Positions 1 through 8,748 are shown, counted from the first letter of the stretch. The stretch is DNA of 64,000 nt from Burkholderia ubonensis subsp. mesacidophila (GCF_002097715.1 NZ_CP020737.1:1860001-1924000); one strand, 5' to 3'. Program-made: numbers and translations. The notes: generated by a model not told the origin, from the sequence alone.

Positions 1-2
1 GC

Positions 3-422
3 AAGGCCGACGGCGCGCGCAAGTGGCTGACCGCGATCGTCTATTGCCTGCTGACCTGCGGCAGCCTCGCGCTCGCGTTCCGGCTGCCGCCCGGGCCGCT
101 GCAGCTCGCGCTGATCGGCGTCGGAATGCTGGTCGGCGCGGGCGCGTCCGGCGCGTCGGGCGCGATGGTCGCGAACCTCACGCCCGCCGCGATCCACGCG
201 TCGGCGTTCGCGACCCTCACGCTCGCGAACAACCTGCTCGGCATGGCGCCCGGGCCGCTCCTGACCGGCTGGGTGGCCGATCACGTCGGGCTCGGCGCGG
301 CGCTGCAATGGATTCCCGTCGTGCCGCTCGCGGCGGCGGCGACGTTCGCGATCGGGCGCGCGAGCTACGCGGCCGATCTCGTCCATCTCGAACGCGTGCA
401 GCGCGTGCCTGCTCATTCCTGA
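3..422 (+). CDS. MFS transporter, C-terminal part (gene begins before the window)
   Basis: The open frame runs in from the window edge and ends at TGA 420-422, giving about 139 residues. Several hydrophobic segments rich in Ala, Leu and Gly alternate with short polar loops. A loop reading PGPLLTGWVADHVG resembles the cytoplasmic loops of major facilitator carriers. The short soluble tail ends in HS. The substrate cannot be told from this half. The next gene starts 17 bases downstream and may be cotranscribed. Confidence 0.7.
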   Translation, partial: KADGARKWLTAIVYCLLTCGSLALAFRLPPGPLQLALIGVGMLVGAGASGASGAMVANLTPAAIHASAFATLTLANNLLGMAPGPLLTGWVADHVGLGAALQWIPVVPLAAAATFAIGRASYAADLVHLERVQRVPAHS

Positions 423-439
423 ACATTCATGGAGACCGT

Positions 440-1015
440 ATGACCCTGGCTAACCTGCCCACCATCCTGATCGTGCCCGGCTTGCGCGATCACGTCGAAG
501 ACCACTGGCAGACGCATCTCGAACGGCGCCTGCCGCACGCGCGCTCGGTCGCGCCGCTGGAGCACGACAAGCTGAGCCGCGCCGCGCGCGTCGCGGCGCT
601 CGATGCGGCGCTGGCGGCGATCGACGGCCCCGTCATTCTGGTTGCGCACAGCGCCGGCGTGATGATCGCCGTGCATTGGGCGCGGCAGGCGACGCGCCCG
701 ATCGTCGGCGCGGTGCTCGCGACGCCGGCGGATCTCGAAACGCCGATGCCCGCGCCGTATCCGTCGATTGAAGCGATACGGGACAACGGCTGGCTGCCGG
801 TTCCGCGCGAACGCCTGCCGTTTCCGAGCCTCGTCGCGGCGAGCCGCAACGATCCGCTCGCGCGCTTCGAGCGCGTCGAGGCCATGGCGGCGGAGTGGGG
901 CAGCCGGTTCGTCGATCTGGGGAAGGTCGGGCACCTGAATCCGGCGTCGGGGTATGGCGAGTGGCCGGGCGCGCTTGCGCTGGTCGCGGAGGTGCAGGCG
1001 CTTGGGGCGGCGTGA
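440..1015 (+). CDS. RBBP9/YdeN-type alpha/beta serine hydrolase
   Basis: A 191-residue single-domain hydrolase. It opens with the strand-turn ILIVPGLRDHVEDHWQ typical of the RBBP9/YdeN family. The nucleophile elbow is VAHSAG (Ser near residue 74), the acid is Asp in SRNDP, and the catalytic His is in GHLNPASG close to the C-terminus. Size and motif order fit the family, whose natural substrates are mostly unknown. The ATG at 440 follows a GGAGA ribosome site at 431-435. A longer open frame from position 23 runs through the MFS gene and was rejected as the start. No signal peptide is seen, so it is probably cytosolic. Confidence 0.85.
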   Translation: MTLANLPTILIVPGLRDHVEDHWQTHLERRLPHARSVAPLEHDKLSRAARVAALDAALAAIDGPVILVAHSAGVMIAVHWARQATRPIVGAVLATPADLETPMPAPYPSIEAIRDNGWLPVPRERLPFPSLVAASRNDPLARFERVEAMAAEWGSRFVDLGKVGHLNPASGYGEWPGALALVAEVQALGAA

Positions 1016-1165
1016 TGGCGAGCCGATTCGAGGAAATCGGGCGTAGCGGGACGCGATGCTTCAACCTGTGGACGAGAGCTATGATCACCGTCGTGACGGG
1101 CGTGAATTGACAGAGCCGCGAACCGTTTGATTCGATTGAATTTTCCGTATGAATGGAGTGCTGCC

Positions 1166-1339
1166 GTGACCGCTAAAAGGAAGGAATTGCATGGGGTCGA
1201 GTTGAAGCCTCGCACGATCATCCGCCCGAAGGTGGAAGTGAAAGCTTCGACTGCCACTGAAAAGAGCGACGTTCTTCGCGCGGCACGCAAGGTCATTTCC
1301 GAGCATCGAGACGTGCTGATCGCATTGAAGGATCGCTGA
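1166..1339 (+). CDS. Small antitoxin-like protein upstream of a doc-type toxin
   Basis: A 57-residue basic protein from a GTG start at 1166, preceded by GGAG at 1155-1158. An in-frame ATG at 1127 lacks a convincing ribosome site. The C-terminal half (SDVLRAARKVISEHRDVL) is a predicted helix as in small antitoxins that neutralise Doc toxins. The stop is one base before the TTG start of the doc-like gene, so the two would be translated together. The function is inferred mainly from this pairing. Antitoxins of this size diverge quickly, so the family name is left open. The gene looks intact although its toxin partner is broken. Confidence 0.6.
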   Translation: MTAKRKELHGVELKPRTIIRPKVEVKASTATEKSDVLRAARKVISEHRDVLIALKDR

Positions 1340-1340
1340 C

Positions 1341-1741
1341 TTGCTCGACCTCGATTACGTCATCACTATCCATGACGAAATCATCAGGGACCTTGGCGGT
1401 CTTGGTGGTTTCGCGCATGGTGGCCGCGGCGGTGTCGAAGTCGCGCTGCATCGCGTCGAAAATCATGCGCATTATGCGGGCCTCGATGATGTGTTCGGCA
1501 TGCCGCGACTTACGCCACAGCGATAGCACGTGGCCACGTCTTCAACGACGCAAACAAGCGCACGGGGTTGACTTGTGCGCTCACCTACCTTGAGCAGCAG
1601 GGGATTACGATTCCGCGTCTTGCTGATCTTGAGGAAATCATGGTCGAGGTTGCCGATGGCCAGGTGACGGGCGAAGAACTCGCCGAATACCTCAGCGCTG
1701 TTTGGGAATTGTCACAGTCACCTCGTTCCACTATCGACTAA
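1341..1741 (+). pseudogene. doc: Doc/Fic-family death-on-curing toxin, broken by a one-base frameshift
   Basis: The first frame (1341 to about 1502) encodes the Doc N-terminus: LDLDYVITIHDEII, then a conserved YAGLDDVFGM segment. It then falls into another frame and stops at 1524-1526. The frame one base earlier resumes with the Fic/Doc active-site motif HVFNDANKRTGL and runs to TAA 1739-1741. Restoring one base at about 1502-1503 joins the halves into a normal protein of about 133 residues. Doc toxins phosphorylate EF-Tu, and the motif His is essential. The start is TTG at 1341. A sequencing error is possible, but as written the toxin is interrupted before its active site. Confidence 0.75.
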
Positions 1742-2033
1742 CCATTCGAGGACAGGCGAATGGCGCGCTATGCCAAGCTGCTGCGCTTTCGATGTACCAG
1801 TCGAACCGGTTCCATCTCTCCATTCGTTGATGTCTGACGTCCTAACACGCCAGGTCATCCCCGCCCGCCCACGCGCGAACCACGCCTGCACATGAATCGG
1901 CACACGGCAGACGGGTTTTTGTTAGGGAAACTCCCGTCCCGGTCGTCACGGTTTTTTGTTGACCGACATCGTATAACAAAGTCATGATTTCCCGAAAGAA
2001 AGGTCCCATCCACCTGACCGCAAGCGAGGAGAC
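1742..2033. other. Intergenic region before the ABC importer operon
   Basis: About 290 bases with no convincing gene. The last 60 bases are more A/T-rich (GTATAACAAAGTCATG around 1971-1985) and probably hold the promoter of the ABC operon. GAGGAG at about 2027-2032 is the ribosome site of the binding-protein gene. Short open frames on both strands here have no codon bias or start context. Confidence 0.4.
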
Positions 2034-3200
2034 ATGAACTCATCCAGGATCGCGCGCCGCGTCCGCCGCATCGCGTTGGCGCTGGGCTTCACGTTGTCGG
2101 CCACGGCCGCCGTCGCCGCGCCGGTGTCGATCAACGTCGTCGACGTCGCGGGCAACCTGCAGCTCACGCAGAAGGCGATCGAGGCGTTCAAGGAGAAGAA
2201 CCCGAACCTCGTCGCGAACGTCACGTTCACGAACGCGCCCGCGCCGCAGCTGCCGGGCAAGATCAAGGCGATGCAGGCGGCCGGCCGCTCCGACATCGAC
2301 CTCGTGCTGACCGGCACCGACGCGCTCGCGGCGGGCATCGAGCAGAACCTGTGGCTGAAGCTGCTGCCCGACAACGCGGGCGCGCTCCCCGGCGTGCTCG
2401 ACAAGTACGCGCCCGGCCCGCGCAAGATGCAGGATCTCGCGCAAGGGTTCGGCCTCGAAGTCACGTACATGCCCGCCGGGCCGCTGCTCGAGTTCAACCC
2501 GGCGAAGGTCGGCGATCCGCCGAGAACGCCCGCGCAACTGCTCGCGTGGTGCAAGGCGCATCCGAACAAGCTGATCTACGCGCGTCCGGCGAACTCGGGC
2601 CCGGGCCGCACGTTCCTGATGGGGCTGCCGTACGTGCTCGGCGACAAGAATCCGCAGGACCCGATCAACGGCTGGGACAAGACCTGGGCGTTTCTTAAAG
2701 CATTGAACGACTGCATCCCGTACTACCCGGGCGGCACGTCGGCCGTGATGAAGGAGCTCGGCGAGGGCACGCGCGACATGACGGTAACCGTCACCGGCTG
2801 GGACCTGAACCCGCGCGCGCTCGGCATCGTGCCGGCCGAGTTCCGGATCCAGGCGTTCGACGACATGACGTGGGTGAACGACGCGCACTACATGGTGATC
2901 CCGAAGGGCGTGCCGAAAGAGAAGCTCGACGTGCTGTTCAAGCTGATGAACTACCTGCTCGAACCCGCGCAGCAGGCGATGACCTACGACGACGGCTACT
3001 TCTATCCGGGCCCGTCCGTGAAGGGCGTGACGCTGGAGATGGCGCCCGCGCACAGCCAGGAGGTCGTCAGGAAATTCGGCCGCCCCGAGTACGCGAAGCT
3101 GCTGGCCGAGCGTCCGCATATGCAGCCGCTCAGCGCGCAGGCGATGGTCGCCGCGTTCCAGAAGTGGGACCGGGAGATCGGCTCGCAGAAGTCGAAGTAA
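2034..3200 (+). CDS. ABC transporter periplasmic binding protein, spermidine/putrescine type
   Basis: A 388-residue protein with a basic N-terminus, a hydrophobic stretch and a signal peptidase site near AVAAP (about residue 29). The mature part has the layout of family 1 extracellular solute-binding proteins, with an early segment NVVDVAGNLQLTQKAIEAF and a conserved NDAHYMVIPKGVPKE segment late in the protein. It would capture a small, probably cationic or organic-acid solute in the periplasm for the ATPase and two permeases encoded next. The substrate cannot be fixed from sequence. The ATG at 2034 has a GAGGAG site just upstream. It is the first gene of the operon. Confidence 0.85.
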   Translation: MNSSRIARRVRRIALALGFTLSATAAVAAPVSINVVDVAGNLQLTQKAIEAFKEKNPNLVANVTFTNAPAPQLPGKIKAMQAAGRSDIDLVLTGTDALAAGIEQNLWLKLLPDNAGALPGVLDKYAPGPRKMQDLAQGFGLEVTYMPAGPLLEFNPAKVGDPPRTPAQLLAWCKAHPNKLIYARPANSGPGRTFLMGLPYVLGDKNPQDPINGWDKTWAFLKALNDCIPYYPGGTSAVMKELGEGTRDMTVTVTGWDLNPRALGIVPAEFRIQAFDDMTWVNDAHYMVIPKGVPKEKLDVLFKLMNYLLEPAQQAMTYDDGYFYPGPSVKGVTLEMAPAHSQEVVRKFGRPEYAKLLAERPHMQPLSAQAMVAAFQKWDREIGSQKSK

Positions 3201-3284
3201 CGCATCGAAGCAACCCGTCGATTCACGCATGACCTGGCGGGCGCCGCGGCGCCCGCGCCATCGGAGGCCGTCAGGAAGATCGCG

Positions 3285-4364
3285 ATGAAGCACACTTTCG
3301 AACAGCTGCGCCTCGACGCGGTATGCCGCAGCTTCGCCAATGCGGAAGGCGCGCAGGTCGCCGCGTTGAGCGGGCTCGACCTCGACATCCGGCGCGGCGA
3401 GTTCATCGCGCTGCTCGGCCCGTCCGGCTGCGGCAAATCGACGGCGCTGAACTGCATCGCGGGCCTGCAGCCGCTCACGAGCGGCGGCATCTGGCTCGAC
3501 GACGAACGCATCGACGTGCTGCCGCCCGAGCGCCGCGGCTTCGGCATGGTGTTCCAGAACTACGCGCTGTTCCCGCACATGTCGGTGCTCGACAACGTCG
3601 GCTTCGGCCTCAAGATGCGCGGCGTGTCGAAGCAGGACACCCGCAAGCGCGCGCATGCGGCGCTCGAACTCGTGCAGCTCGTTGGCCACGAGGGCAGGCT
3701 GCCCGGCCAGCTGTCCGGCGGCCAGCAGCAGCGCGTCGCGATCGCGCGCGCGATCGTGATCGAGCCGCCGCTCGTGCTGATGGACGAGCCGCTGTCGAAT
3801 CTCGACACCAAGCTGCGCATCGAGATGCGCGCGGAAATCCGCCGCATCCACACGCAGCTCGAACGCGCGACGATCTACGTGACGCACGACCAGGACGAGG
3901 CGCTGTCGATGGCCGACCGGATCGTCGTGATGAAGGAGGGCGTCGTCCAGCAGGTCGCGTCGCCGAAGGAGGTCTACACGCGGCCGCACAACCTGCACGT
4001 CGCGCGCTTCATGGGCTATCGCAACGTGCTGCCGTTCACGCTCGAAGGAATGGCGGGCGAGCACGTGGCGGTCGCCGCTTCCGGCGTGCGGCTCACCGGC
4101 GTGCCGATGGCCGGCTTCGACCGCAAGGACGTCGCGGTCGCGCTGCGTCCCGACGATTTCGTGCGCGCCGACGCAGCCGACGACAACGCGTTCGACGCGA
4201 CGGTCGAGACCGTCGAGTACGGCGGCCGCGATTCGCTGATCCGCGCGGTCGCGCCGTTCGGCAAGATCTGGGCGCGCGTGGCCGGCGAATTCGGCGAAGG
4301 CGAGCGGCTGCGTCTTCGTATCGCGCCGGAGCGCACGCTGGTCTATGCAGGGGAAACGGAATGA
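3285..4364 (+). CDS. ABC transporter ATP-binding protein, PotA-like
   Basis: A 359-residue ATPase that powers the importer. Walker A GPSGCGKST is at residues 45-53, the Q-loop at QNYALFP, the signature LSGGQ at 143-147, Walker B LVLMDEP at 163-169, and the switch His in YVTHDQDEA at 201. About 120 further residues form a TOBE-type regulatory domain, as in PotA and related importers. It lies 84 bases after the binding-protein gene. All catalytic residues are present and the length is normal. Confidence 0.9.
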   Translation: MKHTFEQLRLDAVCRSFANAEGAQVAALSGLDLDIRRGEFIALLGPSGCGKSTALNCIAGLQPLTSGGIWLDDERIDVLPPERRGFGMVFQNYALFPHMSVLDNVGFGLKMRGVSKQDTRKRAHAALELVQLVGHEGRLPGQLSGGQQQRVAIARAIVIEPPLVLMDEPLSNLDTKLRIEMRAEIRRIHTQLERATIYVTHDQDEALSMADRIVVMKEGVVQQVASPKEVYTRPHNLHVARFMGYRNVLPFTLEGMAGEHVAVAASGVRLTGVPMAGFDRKDVAVALRPDDFVRADAADDNAFDATVETVEYGGRDSLIRAVAPFGKIWARVAGEFGEGERLRLRIAPERTLVYAGETE

Positions 4365-4515
4365 ACCGCCCCCACGCTCACATTCGTTCGCTGCCCCGCA
4401 AGGGGGCGGCTGCCGTCCACGGCCGGCTTTGCAAAGCCGGCCGGCTGCGCGGGCGCGGAGCGGTGCTCCGCGAATTCCCCGCTACGCCCCTTGGGGCGGC
4501 CCGGCGGGAGGCGGC
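4365..4515. repeat. Palindrome-rich intergenic repeat inside the ABC operon
   Basis: The 151 bases between the ATPase and first permease genes are a chain of inverted repeats. A CCGCCCCC block near 4369 pairs with GGGGGCGG near 4402. A perfect 22-base palindrome lies at 4421-4442 (arm GGCCGGCTTTG). A CGCGGAG/CTCCGCG hairpin is at 4454-4472, and CCCC-TT-GGGG is near 4487. The composition resembles REP-like mobile intergenic repeats seen in Burkholderia genomes. In mid-operon it could tune or attenuate expression of the permeases. The repeat family is inferred, not matched. Confidence 0.6.
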
Positions 4516-5388
4516 ATGAGCACGCTCCTCGCGCCCGCCGCGCCGCGCGACGCGAAAGGCTGGCTCGTCACGCCCGCGCTCGGCTTCATCGTCGCGCTGT
4601 TCATCTATCCGTTCGCGTACGGGCTCGTGCTGTCGTTCCAGCCGATGAACGGCGGCGGCGCGCTCGCGAACTACGTGCAGTTCTTCACCGACACCGCGAT
4701 GTGGCCGACCGTGATCGTCACGCTGAAGCTCGCGGTGCCGGCGACGCTGATCAACGTCGGGGTGTCGGTGCCGGTCGCGTTCGCGCTGCGCCGCCATTCG
4801 CCGTACCAGAAGCTCGTGACGACGCTGCTCGTGATTCCGGTTACGCTCGGCACGGTGCTCGTCGCGGACGGGATGCTCACGTATTTCGGCCCGAACGGCT
4901 GGTTCCCGCAGGCGCTGCAGGGGCTGCACCTGTACACGGACGAGGTGCGCCTCACGCACAACTACTGGGGCGTGCTGCTGTCGCTGATCGTGTCGGGCTT
5001 TCCGTTCGCATTCCTGCTGATGCTGTCGTACGTGAGCGGCATCGACCCGACGCTCGCGCGCGCGGCCGCGACGCTCGGCGCGAACCCGTGGCAGCAGTTC
5101 CGGCAGATCTACCTGCCGCTGCTGGTGCCGGGCCTGACGATGGCCGCGTGCCTGTCGTTCGTGCAGGCGTTCTCGGTGTTCCCGTCGGCCGTGCTGCTCG
5201 GCGCGCCGGCCGGGCCGACGCGGGTGATCTCGATCGCCGCGGCCGAGGCCGCGTTCGAGAGCTACGACTATGCGCTCGCGTCGGCGATCGCGATCGTGAT
5301 GGGTTTCGTGCAGCTGGTGGTGGTCGCGTCGATGCTCGGCGCGCGCCGCTTCTTCTATACCGGGCCGGTGACGGGAGGCAAGGGCTGA
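4516..5388 (+). CDS. ABC transporter permease, PotB/BPD type (first)
   Basis: A 290-residue inner-membrane protein with about six hydrophobic helices. The EAA loop that docks on the ATPase is LARAAATLGANPWQQFRQIY followed by LPLLVPG. The start is the ATG at 4516 after GGGAGG at 4506-4511. An earlier in-frame start at 4345 would translate the intergenic palindromes and was rejected. Its TGA (5386-5388) shares a base with the ATG of the next permease, so translation is coupled. The two permeases would form a heterodimeric channel. Confidence 0.88.
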   Translation: MSTLLAPAAPRDAKGWLVTPALGFIVALFIYPFAYGLVLSFQPMNGGGALANYVQFFTDTAMWPTVIVTLKLAVPATLINVGVSVPVAFALRRHSPYQKLVTTLLVIPVTLGTVLVADGMLTYFGPNGWFPQALQGLHLYTDEVRLTHNYWGVLLSLIVSGFPFAFLLMLSYVSGIDPTLARAAATLGANPWQQFRQIYLPLLVPGLTMAACLSFVQAFSVFPSAVLLGAPAGPTRVISIAAAEAAFESYDYALASAIAIVMGFVQLVVVASMLGARRFFYTGPVTGGKG

Positions 5389-6329
5389 TGGCGACCGACA
5401 ATCATGCCGCGCGGACGTGGCCGTCGCAGTCCGGCCCGCACGACGCGCGACGCGACGACGGCGCGCGGCCCGTCAACACGATGAAACCGCAGAAGGCGCG
5501 CCGCAGCGCGGCCGCCCGTGCGTGGCAGGCGCTCGTCTGGGGCGTGATGGCGTTTTTCCTGCTGAACGTGATGCTGCTGATCGCGACCGTCGCGGTGAAC
5601 TCGGTGGCGACGCGCTGGTTCGGCACGCCGCTGCCGCAGGGCTTCACGCTGCACTGGTACGCGAAGGCGTGGGAGGACTTCCAGCTCGCGAGCGTGCTGT
5701 GGGTGACGGTCGAGGTGGTCGGCGCGGTCGTGCTGCTGTCGATCGCGCTCGGCGTGCCGGCCGCCTATGCGCTCGCGCGCGCGCAGTTTCAGGCCAAGCG
5801 CTTCGCGCTGCTGGTGTTCCTGCTGCCGCTGATGGTGCCGCCCGTCACCTACGGGATTCCGATGGCGACCGTGATGTACAAGGTCGGGCTCGCGGGCACG
5901 CTGTCCGGCGTGATCCTCGCGAACCTCGTGCCGGCGCTGCCGTTCGTGATCCTCGTGATGACGCCGTTCATCGAGCAGATCGACCCGAACCTCGAATCGG
6001 CCGCGCGCATCTTCGGCGCGAACACGTGGCGCTATTTCCGCTACGTGCTGCTGCCGCTGCTGGTGCCGGGCATGCTCGCCGCGGGGCTGCTCGTGCTGGT
6101 GCGCACGATCGGGATGTTCGAGCTGACCTTCTTCACCGCCGGGCCGAGCACCCAGACGCTCGTCGTCGCGCTGTACTACGCCGTGTTCTCGACCGGCGTG
6201 CGCGCGCCGCAGTCGATCGACGCGATGGCGATGATCTACATGGCGATCACGCTCGTGTGGGTCGTGATCGCGCTGCAGTTCGTGAGCCCGACGCAGCTCG
6301 TGAGCCGCGTGAAGCAGGAGCGGCAGTAG
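5388..6329 (+). CDS. ABC transporter permease, PotC/BPD type (second)
   Basis: A 313-residue membrane protein starting at the ATG that overlaps the previous stop (TGATG at 5386-5390). About 45 polar residues precede the first membrane helix, so an internal start is possible (Met around residue 34). The EAA loop is LESAARIFGANTWRYFRYVL followed by LPLLVPG. It is the partner of the preceding permease and the last clear member of the importer operon. The helix pattern matches PotC-like proteins. Confidence 0.87.
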   Translation: MATDNHAARTWPSQSGPHDARRDDGARPVNTMKPQKARRSAAARAWQALVWGVMAFFLLNVMLLIATVAVNSVATRWFGTPLPQGFTLHWYAKAWEDFQLASVLWVTVEVVGAVVLLSIALGVPAAYALARAQFQAKRFALLVFLLPLMVPPVTYGIPMATVMYKVGLAGTLSGVILANLVPALPFVILVMTPFIEQIDPNLESAARIFGANTWRYFRYVLLPLLVPGMLAAGLLVLVRTIGMFELTFFTAGPSTQTLVVALYYAVFSTGVRAPQSIDAMAMIYMAITLVWVVIALQFVSPTQLVSRVKQERQ

Positions 6330-6483
6330 CGCGCAGCGCGAGCACGCAGTGCAATTGGTTACAAATGGATACCGTGTACGGGGCGCGAACGTTGCAGACT
6401 ACGCGGCATACCGGCGCGCGCCCGGCGTCCTGCGGGGCGCGGGCTCGGCGCGCTTCCCATTGCTCACCGGATCACGGATCACC

Positions 6484-6921
6484 ATGAAGTTCCACACGCT
6501 GCTGACGCTTGGCGTCTCGACGATGCTCGTCGCCGCCTGCAACCTGTTCCACGCCGGCCCCGGCGCGCGCGACGTCGACGCGGCCGTGCGCCGCGCGCTC
6601 GAAGCCGAAAACCACGGCGGCCTCAACGCGCTGCTCGGCCAGCCGCTGCCGGTGTCGGCCGACGTCGTGTCGGTCAAGCCGGACGGCGACTGCAAGAAGC
6701 TCGGCGAGCGCACCTACGCGTGCAACGTCGTGTTCACGTGGCGCGACCCCGACAATGCGCCGACGCGCGCGGAGCTGACCTTCGTGCAGGGCGCCGACGG
6801 CGCGTGGCAGACGTCGAACGTCGACGCAGCGCTTGCGACCGGCGCGGCGAAATCGCTGATCGACCGGATCGGCAAGGCGTGGCCGGGCAGCCCGGCGAGC
6901 GCAGCGTCGGCCGCGCACTGA
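6484..6921 (+). CDS. Small predicted lipoprotein
   Basis: A 145-residue protein from ATG 6484, shorter than the open frame that begins at 6349. The N-terminus has a lipoprotein signal with lipobox VAAC and the acylated Cys at residue 19. The mature part is small and polar with two more Cys (in GDCKKLGERTYACN) that could form a disulfide. No named domain is recognised. It lies 154 bases after the ABC operon and may have its own promoter. An envelope location is supported by the lipobox; the function is unknown. Confidence 0.75.
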   Translation: MKFHTLLTLGVSTMLVAACNLFHAGPGARDVDAAVRRALEAENHGGLNALLGQPLPVSADVVSVKPDGDCKKLGERTYACNVVFTWRDPDNAPTRAELTFVQGADGAWQTSNVDAALATGAAKSLIDRIGKAWPGSPASAASAAH

Positions 6922-6952
6922 CGCAGCGGGCCGGCCGGCGCGGGTTGCCTGG

Positions 6953-7246
6953 TTAATGGTGGCTGAAAAGCGCATCGGCGCCGTGCGCCGGCATCATGCG
7001 ATTGCCCGACTGGACCGTCGCGCCGGCTTCGCTGCCGATGCCCGAGGCGGGAGCGATGCGCGCCTCGGCCGCCTGGATGTCGTCCGGATAGTGGTTGCGC
7101 GACGGCTTGTAGCCGGACTGTTCGAGTTGCCGCAATTGCGACACGACTTCGGCGCGCGTGACCGGCTGGCCGGCGGATTGCGCAAACGAAGCGACGGGTG
7201 CCGCAAGCGCGGCGGCGACGGCGAGCAGGGAAAGGGCGGATTTCAT
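6953..7246 (-). CDS. DUF4148 family small secreted protein (copy 1)
   Basis: A 97-residue protein with a signal peptide cleaved near SFAQ. The mature part is TRAEVVSQLRQLEQSGYKP followed by a YPDDIQAAEARI segment, the hallmark of DUF4148 proteins that are abundant in Burkholderiaceae. The start at 7246 (the second of two adjacent ATGs) sits 8 bases after GGAGG at 7255-7259. Function is unknown for the family. Three more members lie in this window (27213, 49062, 55035). It is convergent with the lipoprotein gene. Confidence 0.85.
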   Translation of the reverse strand: MKSALSLLAVAAALAAPVASFAQSAGQPVTRAEVVSQLRQLEQSGYKPSRNHYPDDIQAAEARIAPASGIGSEAGATVQSGNRMMPAHGADALFSHH

Positions 7247-7394
7247 CATCAGGACCTCCGAAAACGGGATAGCCGGCAGGGGCGACCGTGCCCTCAACCG
7301 ACAGGCTCATCTTTGACGATCCGCACTTAAGCGAAGATTAACGGCGGCCACCCGCGCACCTCCCGCCCATCCTAGGGAAAACCCTTATTTGAGA

Positions 7395-7400
7395 TATAAT
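7395..7400 (+). promoter_or_regulatory. Perfect TATAAT -10 box of a small membrane-protein gene
   Basis: TATAAT at 7395-7400 overlaps the first possible ATG (7399) of the following open frame. Transcription from this box would start past that ATG, so the real start must be the ATG at 7426. The -35 region is weak (CTAGGG at 17-base spacing). Confidence 0.55.
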
Positions 7401-7425
7401 GTCGACCTCGAAGAAAGGTCGAATC

Positions 7426-7638
7426 ATGCCTGAACGTTTACAAGCCCTTGAAAGAATTGCATTTTCGCTGGTCTGCATGTCCGCGGTCGTGTGTTCTGCA
7501 TTCCTCGCCTACGCACAGCATCCTGAAATCAAGGATGCGCTCCGCGAGGGCGAAGTCCTGATGCGCGAAAGCGCCAAGTACTCGGTGATCTGCTCGCCGA
7601 GCAAGGTCGATCCCTGCGCCGAAATGGCTGCGTATTGA
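7426..7638 (+). CDS. Small hypothetical protein with one N-terminal hydrophobic segment
   Basis: A 70-residue protein from ATG 7426, with AAAGG at 7413-7417 as ribosome site. A hydrophobic stretch (FSLVCMSAVVCSAFLAYA, about residues 12-29) is either a signal peptide or a membrane anchor. The tail is acidic with a CSPSKVDPCAEM segment holding two Cys. No family is recognised. The clear -10 box and ribosome site support a real gene. Confidence 0.6.
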   Translation: MPERLQALERIAFSLVCMSAVVCSAFLAYAQHPEIKDALREGEVLMRESAKYSVICSPSKVDPCAEMAAY

Positions 7639-7773
7639 ACCGGATCGCGTGATGCCCGCGCGCAGGTCGCCGAACCCGGCGCGCGTTGCATCGCCAGGTT
7701 TCCCTCCGGCGCCGTCTTGCGCGCCAAATCCTCCAGACTCCAATCTCCCGAGCCTGTTTCTGTTTCGTACCGC

Positions 7774-8748
7774 TCAACCCGCCGTCACGACATGGCGCGG
7801 CGCGCCGTCGACAAACGCGGCGATGTTGTCCACCAGCTGATCCGCGAGCGCCTGCACGGCTTCGTCGCTCGCCCACGCGACATGCGGGGTGAGGATGAAC
7901 CCCGGATGCGACAGGATCGCCTGGAACGGATGCGCGGCCGGCAGCGGCTCCTCGCTGACGACATCGAAGCCCGCGCCTGATATCTGCCCCGACTGCAACG
8001 CCTCGACGAGCGCCGACTCGTCGACGAGCCCGCCGCGCGCGGTGTTGATCACGAGCGGCCGGCGCGCCATCCGCGCGAACGCGGCCGCGTCGATCAGATG
8101 CCGCGTCGCGGGCGTGAGCGGGCAGTGCAGCGACACGATGTCGCTGTCGCGCAGCAGCGCGTCGAGCGGTGCATAGCCCGCTTGCGGATCGGTGTGGCCG
8201 CCGTGCGCGGCGAACAGTACGCGCATGCCGAGCGCATGCGCGATGCCGGCCACCGCGCGCCCGAGCGCGCCGTCGCCGACGATGCCGAGCGTCGAGCCCG
8301 CCAGATCCCGGATCGGAAAATCGAAGAAGCAGAACTGGCCGCTGTCGAGCCAGCGGCCCGCGCGCACCGCGTCGCGATACGCGACGAGGCTGCGGCGCAA
8401 CGCGAAGATCAGCGCGAACGTGTGTTCGGGCACCGTGCGCACCGCGTAGCCGCGGATGTTGCTCACGACGATGCCGCGCGCGGCGCATGCGGCGAGGTCG
8501 ACGTGGTCGGTGCCGGTTGCGGCGATCGCGACGAGCCGCAACCGTTTTGCGCCGGCGAGCGCTGCCGCGTCCAGCCGGACCTTGTTGACGATCACGGCGT
8601 CCGCGTCGCGGATGCGATCTGCCACGTCGGCTGGCGCGGTGCGCTCGAACGCGTGCAGCGTGTGCGGAAACGGCAACGGCTTCAGCACGGTGCGCGGCGA
8701 CAGCGTCGCGCGATCGAGGAAGACGATGTTCACGGGGGCATGGGTCAT
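7774..8748 (-). CDS. D-2-hydroxyacid dehydrogenase (glycerate/hydroxypyruvate type)
   Basis: A 324-residue NAD(P)-dependent enzyme that would interconvert a 2-oxoacid and its D-2-hydroxyacid. The Rossmann motif VGDGALG is at residues 157-163. The catalytic residues are Arg238 in TARGG, Glu267 in SEEP and His289 in TPHVAW. The start is the ATG at 8748; longer in-frame starts add a low-complexity leader with no ribosome site. It is divergent from the CoA-transferase operon at 9028, with 279 bases between them, so the two may share regulation. Length is normal. Confidence 0.88.
   Translation of the reverse strand: MTHAPVNIVFLDRATLSPRTVLKPLPFPHTLHAFERTAPADVADRIRDADAVIVNKVRLDAAALAGAKRLRLVAIAATGTDHVDLAACAARGIVVSNIRGYAVRTVPEHTFALIFALRRSLVAYRDAVRAGRWLDSGQFCFFDFPIRDLAGSTLGIVGDGALGRAVAGIAHALGMRVLFAAHGGHTDPQAGYAPLDALLRDSDIVSLHCPLTPATRHLIDAAAFARMARRPLVINTARGGLVDESALVEALQSGQISGAGFDVVSEEPLPAAHPFQAILSHPGFILTPHVAWASDEAVQALADQLVDNIAAFVDGAPRHVVTAG

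Noticed and set aside
2040..4064. 674-codon open frame on the minus strand opposite the ABC binding protein and ATPase genes
   Set aside because: It mirrors the codon periodicity of the real genes on the other strand, is rich in Arg/His/Leu without any domain, and lacks a ribosome site. Long antisense frames are expected at this GC content.
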